From: JAGQPD01 sp020426865
GTDB lineage: Bacteria; Planctomycetota; Planctomycetia; Pirellulales; Pirellulaceae
Assembly: GCA_041399065.1 (NCBI GenBank)
Contig: JAWKTN010000003.1
Location: 1-64,000, forward strand
Length of the DNA: 64,000 nt
Reading direction: 5' to 3'
Under the pieces are notes generated by a model, which saw only the letters and a list, made by a program, of their open reading frames with translations, was not told the DNA's origin and did no database searches. Every line of letters starts with the position of its first letter. Position 1 is the stretch's first letter. Position numbers and translations under genes: made by a program. Positions 37,418-46,465 of this stretch are shown here, in pieces.

Positions 37418-37680
37418 ATGAAAAAGCAAAGAAAACAAGCTGGGGCCCAACGCTTATGATGAAATCCGGATCGGGATGGCGAAGATGGTGTGCACAAAAA
37501 CGGTGGCTCTGAGAGCGGAGCTACATTCCAGGAAGAGCTCGTCCGGGCTCGAGGAGAAAAACGCGATTCAATTCAGGTTGGCGAGTCAACTTTTTGGCCG
37601 TGACGATTTGCTCGCGGTTAGATCAAATAAACACTCGGTCCATGGTTGGATCCATGAGCAACGCTTCCGGTTCGATGGGA
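37418..37680 (+). pseudogene. Decayed inverted copy of the gene at 36878-37183
   Basis: Starting at ATG 37418 (MKKQRKQAGA, compare MTKQRKQTGT) the plus strand carries pieces that match the neighbour: DEIRIGMAKM-like sequence near 37460, FGRDDLLAV near 37593 and VHGWIHEQRFRF near 37640. These are in different frames and broken by stops. The copy faces the intact gene, forming a divergent pair with about 230 bases between the two starts. Confidence 0.7.
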
Positions 37681-37814
37681 AATGGATTGCACCGAAAGGA
37701 TGGGTTCTGCATCGCGGGGGCCCTTTTGCTCTTTGTGCGGCATCGATATGGCATACAGCACTATCGGTGTTAAGCTCCCCTTCAATCCAGCTTCCAGAAC
37801 TAGCGATATACGGC

Positions 37815-38834
37815 CTATTCGGTTCGAAATCGCGGGTCTGACGCATCGTGGAAGTCGCTCGATGTCGTTATTGGAATACCGGTTCGCTTCATGAACTCTG
37901 TCAATCGATCAGAAAGCGATGGAGGGGAATCACTCTGGGTCGGTGAAGACAGTTTTTTGCGAAACGTGAGACCATAGCAGAGATACCGCTTCTCTGGGCC
38001 CAAATCCCAGCACCACGGAGTCGTTAACTCAACCGAGTCGCATGCGTCCGAAAAGAGGGGTCCCACGAGGGAGGCATACATGTCCGTCGGCGATAGCCCC
38101 AGGAAGTAGCGTTTTTCTCTGAGGATGGCCTCGGTCATTTCAGCCAATTGGATCGGAGTCTCGCAGTGAAGAAGCTCAGGTGCCCCTGTGCTTGTTCCAG
38201 CAAAATCGGTAATAAGAACTCCACAGCCACCAGGCTCGACCAAATCAACAAGGGTTCGAAGATGAAAGTCACGCATTAGGATGGCAGCCGTGTTTGAGAC
38301 ACCAACATCCGAAAAGAGCGAGCGAGCCTGCCGAATGAGCTGCGAAATCAGCGAACAAGAGGCAACGACGTGAAAGCGGCTCGGCAACCCTTCGGAGGTT
38401 AGAAAAGTCGAAAGCGAAAAATCACCGAACGCATTGATTAGCATGGCAACCGAAATATCAGATGTAGTCAGTGTGTCTTGACTAGCAATCAACCGGTCAA
38501 GTCCCGAAAGGTCAGCAGATAACAGTTTGAACGTAGAAAGTCGGTCTATGAGAGCTGGGTGCCGATTTTGCTGTCGCGAGAGTCCGTTTCGAACAGCGGT
38601 GACATCGATATCAATGAGACTTAGTTCTGCGAATTCATGGCAGAGTTGTGCGAGGTCAACATCGTTTAGGTTTCCAGAGCCTAGCAGACACAACGTTGGC
38701 TTCCGAGCAACCCCGAGGAGTGAGCGACTCGATGCAACCAGCGAGGTTGTGACCGCTCGATGGTTCGCGTAGTAGTCCCACGCGGTCTCCGTCGAGCGGT
38801 TAAGGGCGGACTCGGATTGGACAACGCTGGGCAT
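37815..38834 (-). CDS. Rossmann-fold protein in a secreted-protein operon
   Basis: A 339-residue protein, start MPSVVQSESALNRS with GGGAG seven bases upstream of ATG 38834. PTLCLLGSGNLNDVDLAQLC is a glycine-rich Rossmann loop followed by ELSLIDIDVTAVRN with an acidic strand end, typical of SAM-binding folds. Later blocks include GGCGVLITDFAG and LTTPWCWDLGPEKRYLCYGL. It begins 16 bases after the dockerin gene, so it is in the same operon. It is probably cytoplasmic. The methyltransferase reading is an inference; no catalytic motif beyond the nucleotide-binding loop is visible. Confidence 0.65.
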   Translation of the reverse strand: MPSVVQSESALNRSTETAWDYYANHRAVTTSLVASSRSLLGVARKPTLCLLGSGNLNDVDLAQLCHEFAELSLIDIDVTAVRNGLSRQQNRHPALIDRLSTFKLLSADLSGLDRLIASQDTLTTSDISVAMLINAFGDFSLSTFLTSEGLPSRFHVVASCSLISQLIRQARSLFSDVGVSNTAAILMRDFHLRTLVDLVEPGGCGVLITDFAGTSTGAPELLHCETPIQLAEMTEAILREKRYFLGLSPTDMYASLVGPLFSDACDSVELTTPWCWDLGPEKRYLCYGLTFRKKLSSPTQSDSPPSLSDRLTEFMKRTGIPITTSSDFHDASDPRFRTE

Positions 38835-38850
38835 TTCGAACGGCTCCCAG

Positions 38851-41800
38851 TTATGTTGAAATGACGATCCCCAACTGCTGGAACCAGTAATCAAGGTCGT
38901 CATTATTGACAACACCGTCGCCGTTCGCGTCACCTTGAGAGTGACCCCCGTTGTTGCCGTTGTTTTGGCTCCATATTCCCAAATCACCATAGTCAACCGA
39001 CCAATCGCCGTTAAAGTCGGAAGCAACAACAAGGCCTGTGAAATCAGTGCCGATGAGGGAGTCGACGATATCCTTGTCGAGATTGTTAACGACTCCATTG
39101 CCGTCAAGGTCACCTTCCGCCATTCCGCTTGCGGCTTGGCCAAGGGCTCCTAAGATAAAATTCTGATCATCGATGTCAACGATGTTGTCACCGTCAACGT
39201 CGCCAGCTAGGACCGTAAAGACGAAACCAAAATCACCGCCCGCCACGCCGTTTCCCGATGGAAACACGCTTTTCGTTCCCGCAGCATCGGAAAGGTTTGT
39301 CGGATTGGTCCATTCGCCATCGAGTTGGTTGTGATCTAGATCGATGACGTCGTCACTAAGCCAAATGAGATATTGATCGCTATCAAGCGGGGCCGAGAGG
39401 GTCCAGGTGGCGGTACGCGTATCCATGTCATATGTGAAATCCGTCACGGATATCGGGTTTGGATTTCGGAGGCCAATAAGTATCAGATCCTCTGGCACGA
39501 CCATCACCTCTTCGCTGAAAGTGATGCTAACTTGATCCGGAATCGAGACCGGAACGCGGCGGAGTTGCTCACCAGACCCGTCGATGTCCGCGAACGAATA
39601 TGGCACTTCCGTGGCAGTCGGGCGTCCGATGCTAACCGCTTCGACACAAGGAGCACCACTGAGCGACACTGGCCACGCCTGGACAAACTGCGTAGCACCT
39701 GGGACCAGATCTCCAAAGTGGTCCTTCCACACGGTATAGTCTGCGGCGTCGATGACGTCATTGTCGTTCCCATCGGCAAATAAGGTGAGAGTACTGCCAA
39801 ACGCGTCCTTCCAAACCGTATAGTCGACCGTATCGACGATTCCATTGAGGTTGTAGTCTCCGATGGAAATATGATTCGAAAATGGAGTTGTCCCAAGTAG
39901 ATTCTGCGTGAAAAGCACGTAGTCATCGAGATCCACGATGCCGTCTCCATTGGCGTCCGAAGCAGGGTGGGCCAACGGGAGCAAGAACTCAGTACGAAGC
40001 ACCTCAAAGTCCAAAGGATCTGCTAAACCGTCCCCGTTAAAATCCGCGAACTTTGCGTAAATCCCTTGGCTCGCGTTCGCATACTGTCCGCTTGCAGGCG
40101 TGGCTTCCGTTTTTACGGCACGAACCATGAACTGCAGGTCACTCTTGACCAATGGAACGGTCCAGGAATATTGACTAACTCCCGATTGCACTGGGACGTC
40201 CTGTAGAAACGACCAGACTCCCGGATTCAGCTCCTCGTAAATGGAATATTTCTCAACGGCGGCATCTGCTGACGCGGTCCAATGCAATTCGTATTGGTTG
40301 GTCGTATAGTCTTTGATGATCTTGGCGTTGGTTGGTGGAGCTACAACGTCAAGTCGGAGGGTCGGATCGCCTAGAAGAGACTGGTATAAACTGTCCGCAT
40401 CGGTAAATGAACCACTATCGAAACTAAACCCCATTGCAAACTCATTTTGACTGCTGTTGTACGTGCTTCCAACCGTATCTCCCGATGCCATAGCATGCAA
40501 AGGATTGTTTGCAAACGCCCCATTACCCCAGAACGCGACTAGGGCGGACCCGGAAGCCGCAAGCATGGATTGAAGAAAGTTATTGGGATAGTGCCATTCC
40601 CAAAGGTAACTTCCCGTCACGTAGTTGAAAACCGAATTGACTGGCTGGTACGCAAACTGGTAGCCAGGTTCGTACTTGGGTACTGGATTTGTCGGAAACA
40701 GCCGATCTCCGACGCGAACGTTACTGGAGTTTGTTATCGTAGTACCGAAACTGCTCAATTGGGCCCATAGGTATGAGCTCGATTGTAAATGCTTGAACCA
40801 GCGATCTTCATCCGTACCGGCCTCCGTGCCACCGTCGTAGCCAGCGACGTAGATGTGGTCTTCACCAAATAGGGTGGGAAAGTTGTTGACTCCGGTAAAA
40901 TTGGGTCGAAAGCCGAGCCGGTTATCTATGTAGGCTTTCTCTTGGGGAGTGATAATACCACTGCGATAGAAATGGTCTTTATCTAGATAATTCTTAGTGA
41001 GGCGAACATACGTTGCATCTGGGGTTTCGTTTGTTAGCGGAAAGCCTCGAAACGAATTTGAAGCTGCATCGAAAACTTGCGTCGTGAGACCGGAAAAATC
41101 GATGCGTCCTACAGCAAGTTCGATAATAGGCCCTGAAGCATCTGGGATTTGAATTTGACGTATTACTGTCTCCGTTCCATTCCATACTTGATTGCCCTGG
41201 CCGTCCAGGAGATCGATGTCACCGTAATATGCATCTGTTGACACTGGTCGCGATCCGTGGCCATCAGGATCGTAATTGCCTGCGAAATACACAGGTATTT
41301 TCCCAATCAGAATCACAGCCCTGAGATCTGAGTGCGAGTTGTAGGCATCGATAATCATCTGACGTACGGCCTGGGGAGTCGACGCCACAGTGAGATCGAC
41401 CGGCACGTCGATCACCTCTTTCCACCCGTCACCAAGCAGATCGCGGCTCAAGCGCGTGAGCTCGTTGGCGATGCCGTTGGGTTTTATGTCGATTCCGTTG
41501 CTTTCCAGGTATAAATCCTGGTCAACCACCAATGCGATTTTTCCTCTCGTTGGAAGAGGCGTATTGAATGCGACAGATATTCGACTCGTGAATTGTGTAA
41601 CTTGGTTTTGCACCGAGTTGTTGAGCCTTTGCAGAATGAGATACTCGTAAGTTCCGTCTGGAAGACTCCCAATCTCTGTGTCAACGAAATCAATGACAAA
41701 ATCGCTGTTGCCATCGGAAATGGGAGTATTTGTATCGCTAATTTGAGTCCATGTTTCCAGCGTGGACGAACGCCGATAAATAGTATACGTCGGTGCCCCG

Positions 41801-42273
41801 CCATAGCGATGATCGTTCACTCGGTCCGGCCAATGAAGCGTCAATGTCTTTGACGGTGAATATGTAATCGTCGTGGAAAGGGGCAACGCGATGCGATCTT
41901 GCCGGAGATTCGAGGGAGGGGACCAAGGGCCCTCCTCTGTGGAACTCTTACCTCGAACTCGATAGTACACCTCGCGATCTGGCTGGACGAGAAGTCCTTG
42001 CGTCGTTGAATTGGGATCTAAATCAACTTCTTTCCAAATCTCGGTGTCATTTGGCCATGATCTGCCATCGAGTGACCTTTGGAGTTGGTAGGAGGTTTCG
42101 GAAGAAGCGGCAGGTCTTTGCCAGACTAGGCTAATGCGGGTTTCATTGCTTCCTGGCCCCGTTCCAACAAAGATTGGCGGAATGGCTTCGATCGTTAACG
42201 TGAGTCGAGGTTCGAGCAATTCAAGAGTCGGGGAAAGTATCGCCGGTTTTCGTTTAGTCTTGGAACGGGTCAT
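38851..42273 (-). CDS. Large secreted dockerin protein with a C25-peptidase-like domain
   Basis: A 1,140-residue protein. The N-terminus SPTLELLEPRLTLTIEAI holds the planctomycete LEPR motif found at the start of many secreted proteins. Fibronectin-III-like segments follow (residues about 30-220). Residues about 240-640 resemble the gingipain (C25) fold (KIALVVDQDLYLESNG, RAVILIGKIPVYFAGNYDPD, STDAYYGDIDLL, SALVAFWGNGAF), but I see no cysteine in this domain, so it is probably not an active C25 protease. From residue 770 on come several DxNxDGxVDxxD dockerin-type calcium repeats (DFNGDGLADPLDFEV, DANGDGIVDLDDYVL, DANGDGVVNNDDLDYW at the end). The role may be surface attachment or binding. Confidence 0.75.
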   Translation of the reverse strand: MTRSKTKRKPAILSPTLELLEPRLTLTIEAIPPIFVGTGPGSNETRISLVWQRPAASSETSYQLQRSLDGRSWPNDTEIWKEVDLDPNSTTQGLLVQPDREVYYRVRGKSSTEEGPWSPPSNLRQDRIALPLSTTITYSPSKTLTLHWPDRVNDHRYGGAPTYTIYRRSSTLETWTQISDTNTPISDGNSDFVIDFVDTEIGSLPDGTYEYLILQRLNNSVQNQVTQFTSRISVAFNTPLPTRGKIALVVDQDLYLESNGIDIKPNGIANELTRLSRDLLGDGWKEVIDVPVDLTVASTPQAVRQMIIDAYNSHSDLRAVILIGKIPVYFAGNYDPDGHGSRPVSTDAYYGDIDLLDGQGNQVWNGTETVIRQIQIPDASGPIIELAVGRIDFSGLTTQVFDAASNSFRGFPLTNETPDATYVRLTKNYLDKDHFYRSGIITPQEKAYIDNRLGFRPNFTGVNNFPTLFGEDHIYVAGYDGGTEAGTDEDRWFKHLQSSSYLWAQLSSFGTTITNSSNVRVGDRLFPTNPVPKYEPGYQFAYQPVNSVFNYVTGSYLWEWHYPNNFLQSMLAASGSALVAFWGNGAFANNPLHAMASGDTVGSTYNSSQNEFAMGFSFDSGSFTDADSLYQSLLGDPTLRLDVVAPPTNAKIIKDYTTNQYELHWTASADAAVEKYSIYEELNPGVWSFLQDVPVQSGVSQYSWTVPLVKSDLQFMVRAVKTEATPASGQYANASQGIYAKFADFNGDGLADPLDFEVLRTEFLLPLAHPASDANGDGIVDLDDYVLFTQNLLGTTPFSNHISIGDYNLNGIVDTVDYTVWKDAFGSTLTLFADGNDNDVIDAADYTVWKDHFGDLVPGATQFVQAWPVSLSGAPCVEAVSIGRPTATEVPYSFADIDGSGEQLRRVPVSIPDQVSITFSEEVMVVPEDLILIGLRNPNPISVTDFTYDMDTRTATWTLSAPLDSDQYLIWLSDDVIDLDHNQLDGEWTNPTNLSDAAGTKSVFPSGNGVAGGDFGFVFTVLAGDVDGDNIVDIDDQNFILGALGQAASGMAEGDLDGNGVVNNLDKDIVDSLIGTDFTGLVVASDFNGDWSVDYGDLGIWSQNNGNNGGHSQGDANGDGVVNNDDLDYWFQQLGIVIST

Positions 42274-42288
42274 GTGAGTACCTCACGG

Positions 42289-43068
42289 TTAACAATGATA
42301 GAACGCGTGGCTGACGGCTGACCTTCGATAACGCAATGCAATAAAAGGTGACAGGAGCCCCAATACACTTCCAGTCAAGCCCAAATGCTCCGGAACGGGT
42401 TCGTAGTATCTAATATTGTCGATTCCGATATCGAAGCCGTCGGGGCTAGAAACAAACAGAATCCACGCAGATGCGGCAGGTCCGAAACCGGAATCTAAAG
42501 TCACCACATTTCCATTTTCAGGGCGAACTGCAGGTACGACATAGCGGGCTCGCTCCATTTGATTTTCGACATCAAAAAGAGAGATAAAGTCCACTCCTGG
42601 GGTACCTGTTTCAGCTCGGAAATCATAGATGTCAACGAGCAAACGTAAGGAAGTGCTACTCAGCAACATATTCAGTTGGGGGACGGTTGCGTCCGAGGGG
42701 AATCCGATCGACCAGTCACTAGCGACAGTGGCGGGTTGGTCGTCAACGCCATCAATCGGGTTTCGGTTGAATGCAATCGCTATACCAGAGTTTGCCTGGG
42801 CTAAGACCGGATAACGAGATGGTGCGGACGGGACCGTGAAGAGTATCGAAGTGGGCGACGTCGAATCTGAAGCACGGCTAACACCAACACCTTCGGTTCG
42901 AGGTCCCAAATAAATACTATTGTCAAAATCGATAGTACGAAGAACTTGTGCGGTTGTTGTAGTGTTGGGAACAGCGACACACATAAGGTAGGTAAGCAGT
43001 ATCGGCAATTGTCGCAAACCCAAAGATCTTGTCGGGATGGTCCGGCAATACGAAGTGAAACATGTCAT
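42289..43068 (-). CDS. Secreted protein with PEP-CTERM-like anchor
   Basis: A 259-residue protein. The start at ATG 43068 has AAGGGG upstream. A signal peptide (LRQLPILLTYLMCVAVPNTT) is followed by a beta-rich region (RTIDFDNSIYLGPRTEGVGV; SRYPVLAQANSGIAIAFNRN). The C-terminus, VPEHLGLTGSVLGLLSPFIA then LRYRRS, matches the layout of PEP-CTERM sorting signals (VPEP, hydrophobic helix, arginines), with H for the second P. It stops 15 bases before the dockerin gene, so the two are probably co-expressed and exported together. Confidence 0.7.
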   Translation of the reverse strand: MTCFTSYCRTIPTRSLGLRQLPILLTYLMCVAVPNTTTTAQVLRTIDFDNSIYLGPRTEGVGVSRASDSTSPTSILFTVPSAPSRYPVLAQANSGIAIAFNRNPIDGVDDQPATVASDWSIGFPSDATVPQLNMLLSSTSLRLLVDIYDFRAETGTPGVDFISLFDVENQMERARYVVPAVRPENGNVVTLDSGFGPAASAWILFVSSPDGFDIGIDNIRYYEPVPEHLGLTGSVLGLLSPFIALRYRRSAVSHAFYHC

Positions 43069-43297
43069 GGAATTCCCCTTAACATTGGTGTCAGGTAACA
43101 AATCAATTCCATCATAGCTCATTCACCGAAGGCATGACATAGGCTCCTGACGAGCTCGAAGGTGCAATTAATCATTCAAGAATGTTGCGACAAAATGCCG
43201 TGGCCTGTAATTGGCGATCCCTTCGAAGTGCCTTGCGGAATATTATAGGCGGGACCAATTGAAAAGAGACAATGGACAATACCGGGTCAACTAGTGG

Positions 43298-44008
43298 TCA
43301 ACCCGATGTGTCGGCCCCATCAATTCGGTGCCACACAATCTGAGAACCACTACCATTTCCGTGGAAAGTTACATATTTGGCCTGATGCCCCTGATTTAAT
43401 CTTTTTATTGTGTCCCGCAGCCGAACAGCTGCGACTTCCCCACTCTTTGTGGGGGGTAGCGGCGAATCAATGTGCTGCGGCCACCCCTCCTCCTCGAAGG
43501 CCGTTAACACCAATTCCTGGTTCTTGGCGGGAACTGAGAATTTCTTAACAAGTTGATCGCCGAAATAGAGCTCTCGATCGTGGCGATTCCAGCGGGGACG
43601 CAACTCCGACGGAGAACCGCACGTCGCTTGATCGTCAGTGGGGTCAACATGCGGTGCATCGCCATCTGACTCTGGTGCGGTATTGGAGATCGGGGAAACG
43701 TACGAACAACCTTTGTCAGACAAGATAAACAGCAGGTCGGAAAGTGTTGTCGTGGCAGACCTTAGTAACGAGTTCGTTTCGTCGACGGTTGGTCGCCGAT
43801 GGAGTATCCCCTTATGGAGGAGCCACTGAATATCAGTCCGTGTGATGCCGAGCTCACGGAGCTCCACAAAGTAGGGGGCGAATTCCCACGGATCCTGCTT
43901 CAAATCTGCCGCATAGAATCTATTTGCATAAAGGGCCTCCAACGCCCCTCGCAAGCGGTCAAATATCCGGTGGTCTCCTTGCGATGTGAATTGCTCTGAG
44001 GTTCGCAT
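43298..44008 (-). CDS. Planctomycete conserved hypothetical protein
   Basis: A 236-residue protein. The N-terminal half is helical (DRLRGALEALYANRFYAADL, FVELRELGITRTDIQWLLHK). The C-terminal half has RPRWNRHDRELYFGDQLVKK, NQELVLTAFEEEGWPQHIDS, RLRDTIKRLNQGHQ and VTFHGNGSGSQIVWHRID, a block recurrent in small planctomycete proteins and resembling a winged-helix response element. The ATG at 44008 has GGAG seven bases upstream. The function is unknown; a regulatory role is possible. Confidence 0.7.
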   Translation of the reverse strand: MRTSEQFTSQGDHRIFDRLRGALEALYANRFYAADLKQDPWEFAPYFVELRELGITRTDIQWLLHKGILHRRPTVDETNSLLRSATTTLSDLLFILSDKGCSYVSPISNTAPESDGDAPHVDPTDDQATCGSPSELRPRWNRHDRELYFGDQLVKKFSVPAKNQELVLTAFEEEGWPQHIDSPLPPTKSGEVAAVRLRDTIKRLNQGHQAKYVTFHGNGSGSQIVWHRIDGADTSG

Positions 44009-44317
44009 GTTGAATCTCCGAAGGGGTGATCTCTCTAAGCACCGTTCTCCAGAGGGTTAAGGTTTGTAAAACTCTAAAAAGCGGACAAAGAAAATCGCGG
44101 ACGCGGGCAATTTTTCTCACAAAAAGGTGTCCCATTTACCAAGTGTCCACCTTGGGACAAGTAATATGTCGCCGAGCACGTCGCCGGATACTTCGCTTGA
44201 GAGGTGCATTCCCGGGCTTTCGTCATCAGTCTGCGGTCGGCGAACGGTTAATGAACACGGGAACCGGTGGGGAAGGCGAGCGGCTGCGACAAACGATGCT
44301 CACTAAGCTGCGTCGAC

Positions 44318-44351
44318 TGATCCCTGGCACTCATAAGAGTGCCAGGGATCA
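44318..44351. other. Perfect 15-bp hairpin in a 405-base gene-free gap
   Basis: TGATCCCTGGCACTC (44318-44332) pairs perfectly with GAGTGCCAGGGATCA (44337-44351) around the loop ATAA. It lies between two minus-strand genes (44009-44413 is otherwise empty). There is no U-run, so it may be a repetitive palindrome rather than a terminator. Confidence 0.8.
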
Positions 44352-44413
44352 GGTTCGAGCACAACGCAAGCGCCCATACAGAGGAATTCGACGAAAGTCA
44401 GATGCGTGTATTC

Positions 44414-44983
44414 TTAGTCCGTGTATTTTACGAACCGACACGTAAACTTGGTTTTCGTGCGGCCACGTTCTCCAAAGTCACGACCACTGCGGGCGTGGAC
44501 CGAAACCTTCAACGTTCGCGGTAACTTTATTCCGGTACCAGGCACGACTTCAACATAGTCGGACCATTCGACATAGTCATTGTTTTCAGATCCATAGCGA
44601 AATTCGTGGGCAATCTGAATATCGTCCTTCACAGAAACATACCCGGGTGGCACCGTGAGGATTGTGCCACCGGACCAACATGCGGTTCGTCCCCCAGTGC
44701 CGGTGGATCGAGTCGTGCAGTCTTCCGTTGCCGATAGTTCCAGGGCGAGAGGTCGACTCACGCCGCGCGCATTCGAGGGAGGTTCCTGGGCAACAGGCTC
44801 TGGCATCTCAATGAGGATTGCGGAGCCATCGGGGTTCGTGGCAATGGAGCCATTTTCCGAGACCTGCAATGTGTAATGCTTACTTTCATCGCAGCCACAA
44901 GGGGTCAGATCACCCGCAAGAGCGGGGAAGAAAGCCGAATGCTGCAAAGCAGTGACGAACATTAATAACGAAAAGCGTTTCAT
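44414..44983 (-). CDS. Secreted hypothetical protein
   Basis: A 189-residue protein with a signal peptide (MKRFSLLMFVTALQHSAFFP, then ALAGDLTP) and a CGCDESK motif right after the cleavage region. The rest is beta-rich (GYVSVKDDIQIAHEFRYGSE, YVEVVPGTGIKLPRTLKV) and ends with KTKFTCRFVKYTD. The ATG at 44983 is preceded by AAAGGACC. No family recognised. Confidence 0.6.
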   Translation of the reverse strand: MKRFSLLMFVTALQHSAFFPALAGDLTPCGCDESKHYTLQVSENGSIATNPDGSAILIEMPEPVAQEPPSNARGVSRPLALELSATEDCTTRSTGTGGRTACWSGGTILTVPPGYVSVKDDIQIAHEFRYGSENNDYVEWSDYVEVVPGTGIKLPRTLKVSVHARSGRDFGERGRTKTKFTCRFVKYTD

Positions 44984-45139
44984 TTTTTGGTCCTTTAGAA
45001 TGAGGTACCGCTGGGGTGAAACCAAAGGGGACGGAGTTCAAGCCGCGAACGGCTGGGTCAGCCGTGTAACTTTTGTTGTCCCAGCCGTTCTGTCCGCCGT
45101 TGATTGCCAACTCAACTCGATGTGTGGTAAACTGGCGAT

Positions 45140-45478
45140 ATGGGTAAGACCACTAATAGTCATGTCGAAAGCTCTCCCGAAAAATGCGGCGGTAAGCCGT
45201 GCATTACGGGGACTCGTATTCGCGTGTGGGACATCTATGTGCTTCACGAACGCCAGGGGAAGTCCGCTGATGAGATTGTCGCGGCCTACCCGCATATTAC
45301 GCTCGCAGACGTTCACGCTGCACTCGCGTACTATTTTGACAACAAGGTTGAAATTGACCGCCAGATGAAAGAGGCGGACGACTTTGTCGATCAACTTCGG
45401 CGAGCCACCGGTCCTGGGCCTCTGGCGAGGAAGCTTGCTGCATTGGATGCAGGGAATGATTCGCGTTCACCTCGATGA
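45140..45478 (+). CDS. DUF433-family protein (antitoxin-like)
   Basis: A 112-residue protein with the DUF433 signature: KCGGKPCITGTRIRVWDIYV, then EIVAAYPHITLADVHAALAY and YFDNKVEIDRQM. DUF433 proteins are small DNA-binding proteins often found as antitoxin partners of PIN-like proteins. Its end overlaps the start of the next gene by 23 bases. A small conserved start, ATG at 45140, is used. Confidence 0.8.
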   Translation: MGKTTNSHVESSPEKCGGKPCITGTRIRVWDIYVLHERQGKSADEIVAAYPHITLADVHAALAYYFDNKVEIDRQMKEADDFVDQLRRATGPGPLARKLAALDAGNDSRSPR

Positions 45479-45782
45479 GAATGTGGACCATGCCCTCGCG
45501 CGAGGCCTTCGCCTGCGAGGGATGGATGTTACAACCACCTCCGATGCAAGCCTAATTGGAGCTACGGACGCCGATTATATCTCGTTTGCGCTTCGTGAAT
45601 CCCGCGTCATCTTTACGCAGGACCAGGATTTCCTTATTCACCACAGTCGAGGAGTTGATCACGCAGGCATCGTTTTTTGTAGCCAGGGAAGTCGCACTAT
45701 CGGTGCGATCATACGGCATCTGTTGTTGATGAACGATTGCCTCGAGCAGTCTGACATGCGACAGCAGCTTGAGTATTGTTAG
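45456..45782 (+). CDS. DUF5615 PIN-like nuclease (toxin-like partner of DUF433)
   Basis: A 108-residue protein starting MIRVHLDENVDHALARGLRL, with acidic residues spaced as in PIN-like domains (LDENV; ASLIGATDADYISFA; VIFTQDQDFL). These Asp residues would hold the catalytic metal. The ATG at 45456 has AGGGA immediately upstream and overlaps the DUF433 gene. The pair behaves like many type II toxin-antitoxin modules, although activity is not proven for this group. Confidence 0.78.
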   Translation: MIRVHLDENVDHALARGLRLRGMDVTTTSDASLIGATDADYISFALRESRVIFTQDQDFLIHHSRGVDHAGIVFCSQGSRTIGAIIRHLLLMNDCLEQSDMRQQLEYC

Positions 45783-46465
45783 GTCGCTATCTGTTCTGTT
45801 CCTCGAATTCTGGTCGCGTTAGAAACTCGTTCGCGTCCCCAATTGTAATTGGACCGTCTTCAACAGCGGCGAGTCGCCACGGAACCGTCCAGACGATATG
45901 TCAGGGCCACATTGTCGGTCCCCGTTGTTGACCCATGTGGATATTTCGTCAAGCTCTTTCTGGGGAAGTTGTTTGCCGAATCGCCAATAAGTCGATGGAT
46001 CATCATCCCGTAACTATTGTTGATGACCCTCAACTTGGCAAGCGTGGAAACAATTGGCGTATTCTGATTTATTTACGCTTATGGGTGAGATCGGGACAGG
46101 CGGTGAAGCGACCGCTAAAGTGGTACAACAACATGATGAGATTCGCAAGATGCAATGGCCGGCTGACGTGGGCGGCTGACGTGGGCGCTACCATGCAAAG
46201 TAGTGGCATAGTGCCTAGGATGGGCGGAATTGCCATTCGCCATCGGGCCTTGTGCATGGCTGCTTAACGAACTAACAAATGAATTCGGCCATGTGCACCA
46301 TTTGCGATTCCGTACCGGGAAGGCTTGGCCTAAGATGCAGGCCCAACGATCACGAGGAAAAACGCGGGGTCGGGTTCGGTTGCCAGCGTCCACGCCGTTG
46401 ATTGCTCGCAGCAAGGCCAGGCAGAAACGGCGGTTAGATGGTAAAAATAGGCAGAACAGATATCG
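45783..46465. other. 680-base intergenic region before panB
   Basis: No confident gene is present. On the minus strand the last 30 or so codons of a protein-like frame can be read at 45790-45890 (VPWRLAAVEDGPITIGDANE, then FLTRPEFEEQNR and a stop), which may be the remnant of a lost gene. The part from 46000 to 46465 contains no clear frame; promoters for panB should lie here. Confidence 0.4.

Noticed and set aside
44026..44445. Plus-strand 139-codon frame
   Set aside because: It crosses the perfect hairpin and the end of the secreted-protein gene, is very basic and has no similarity to any family I know.
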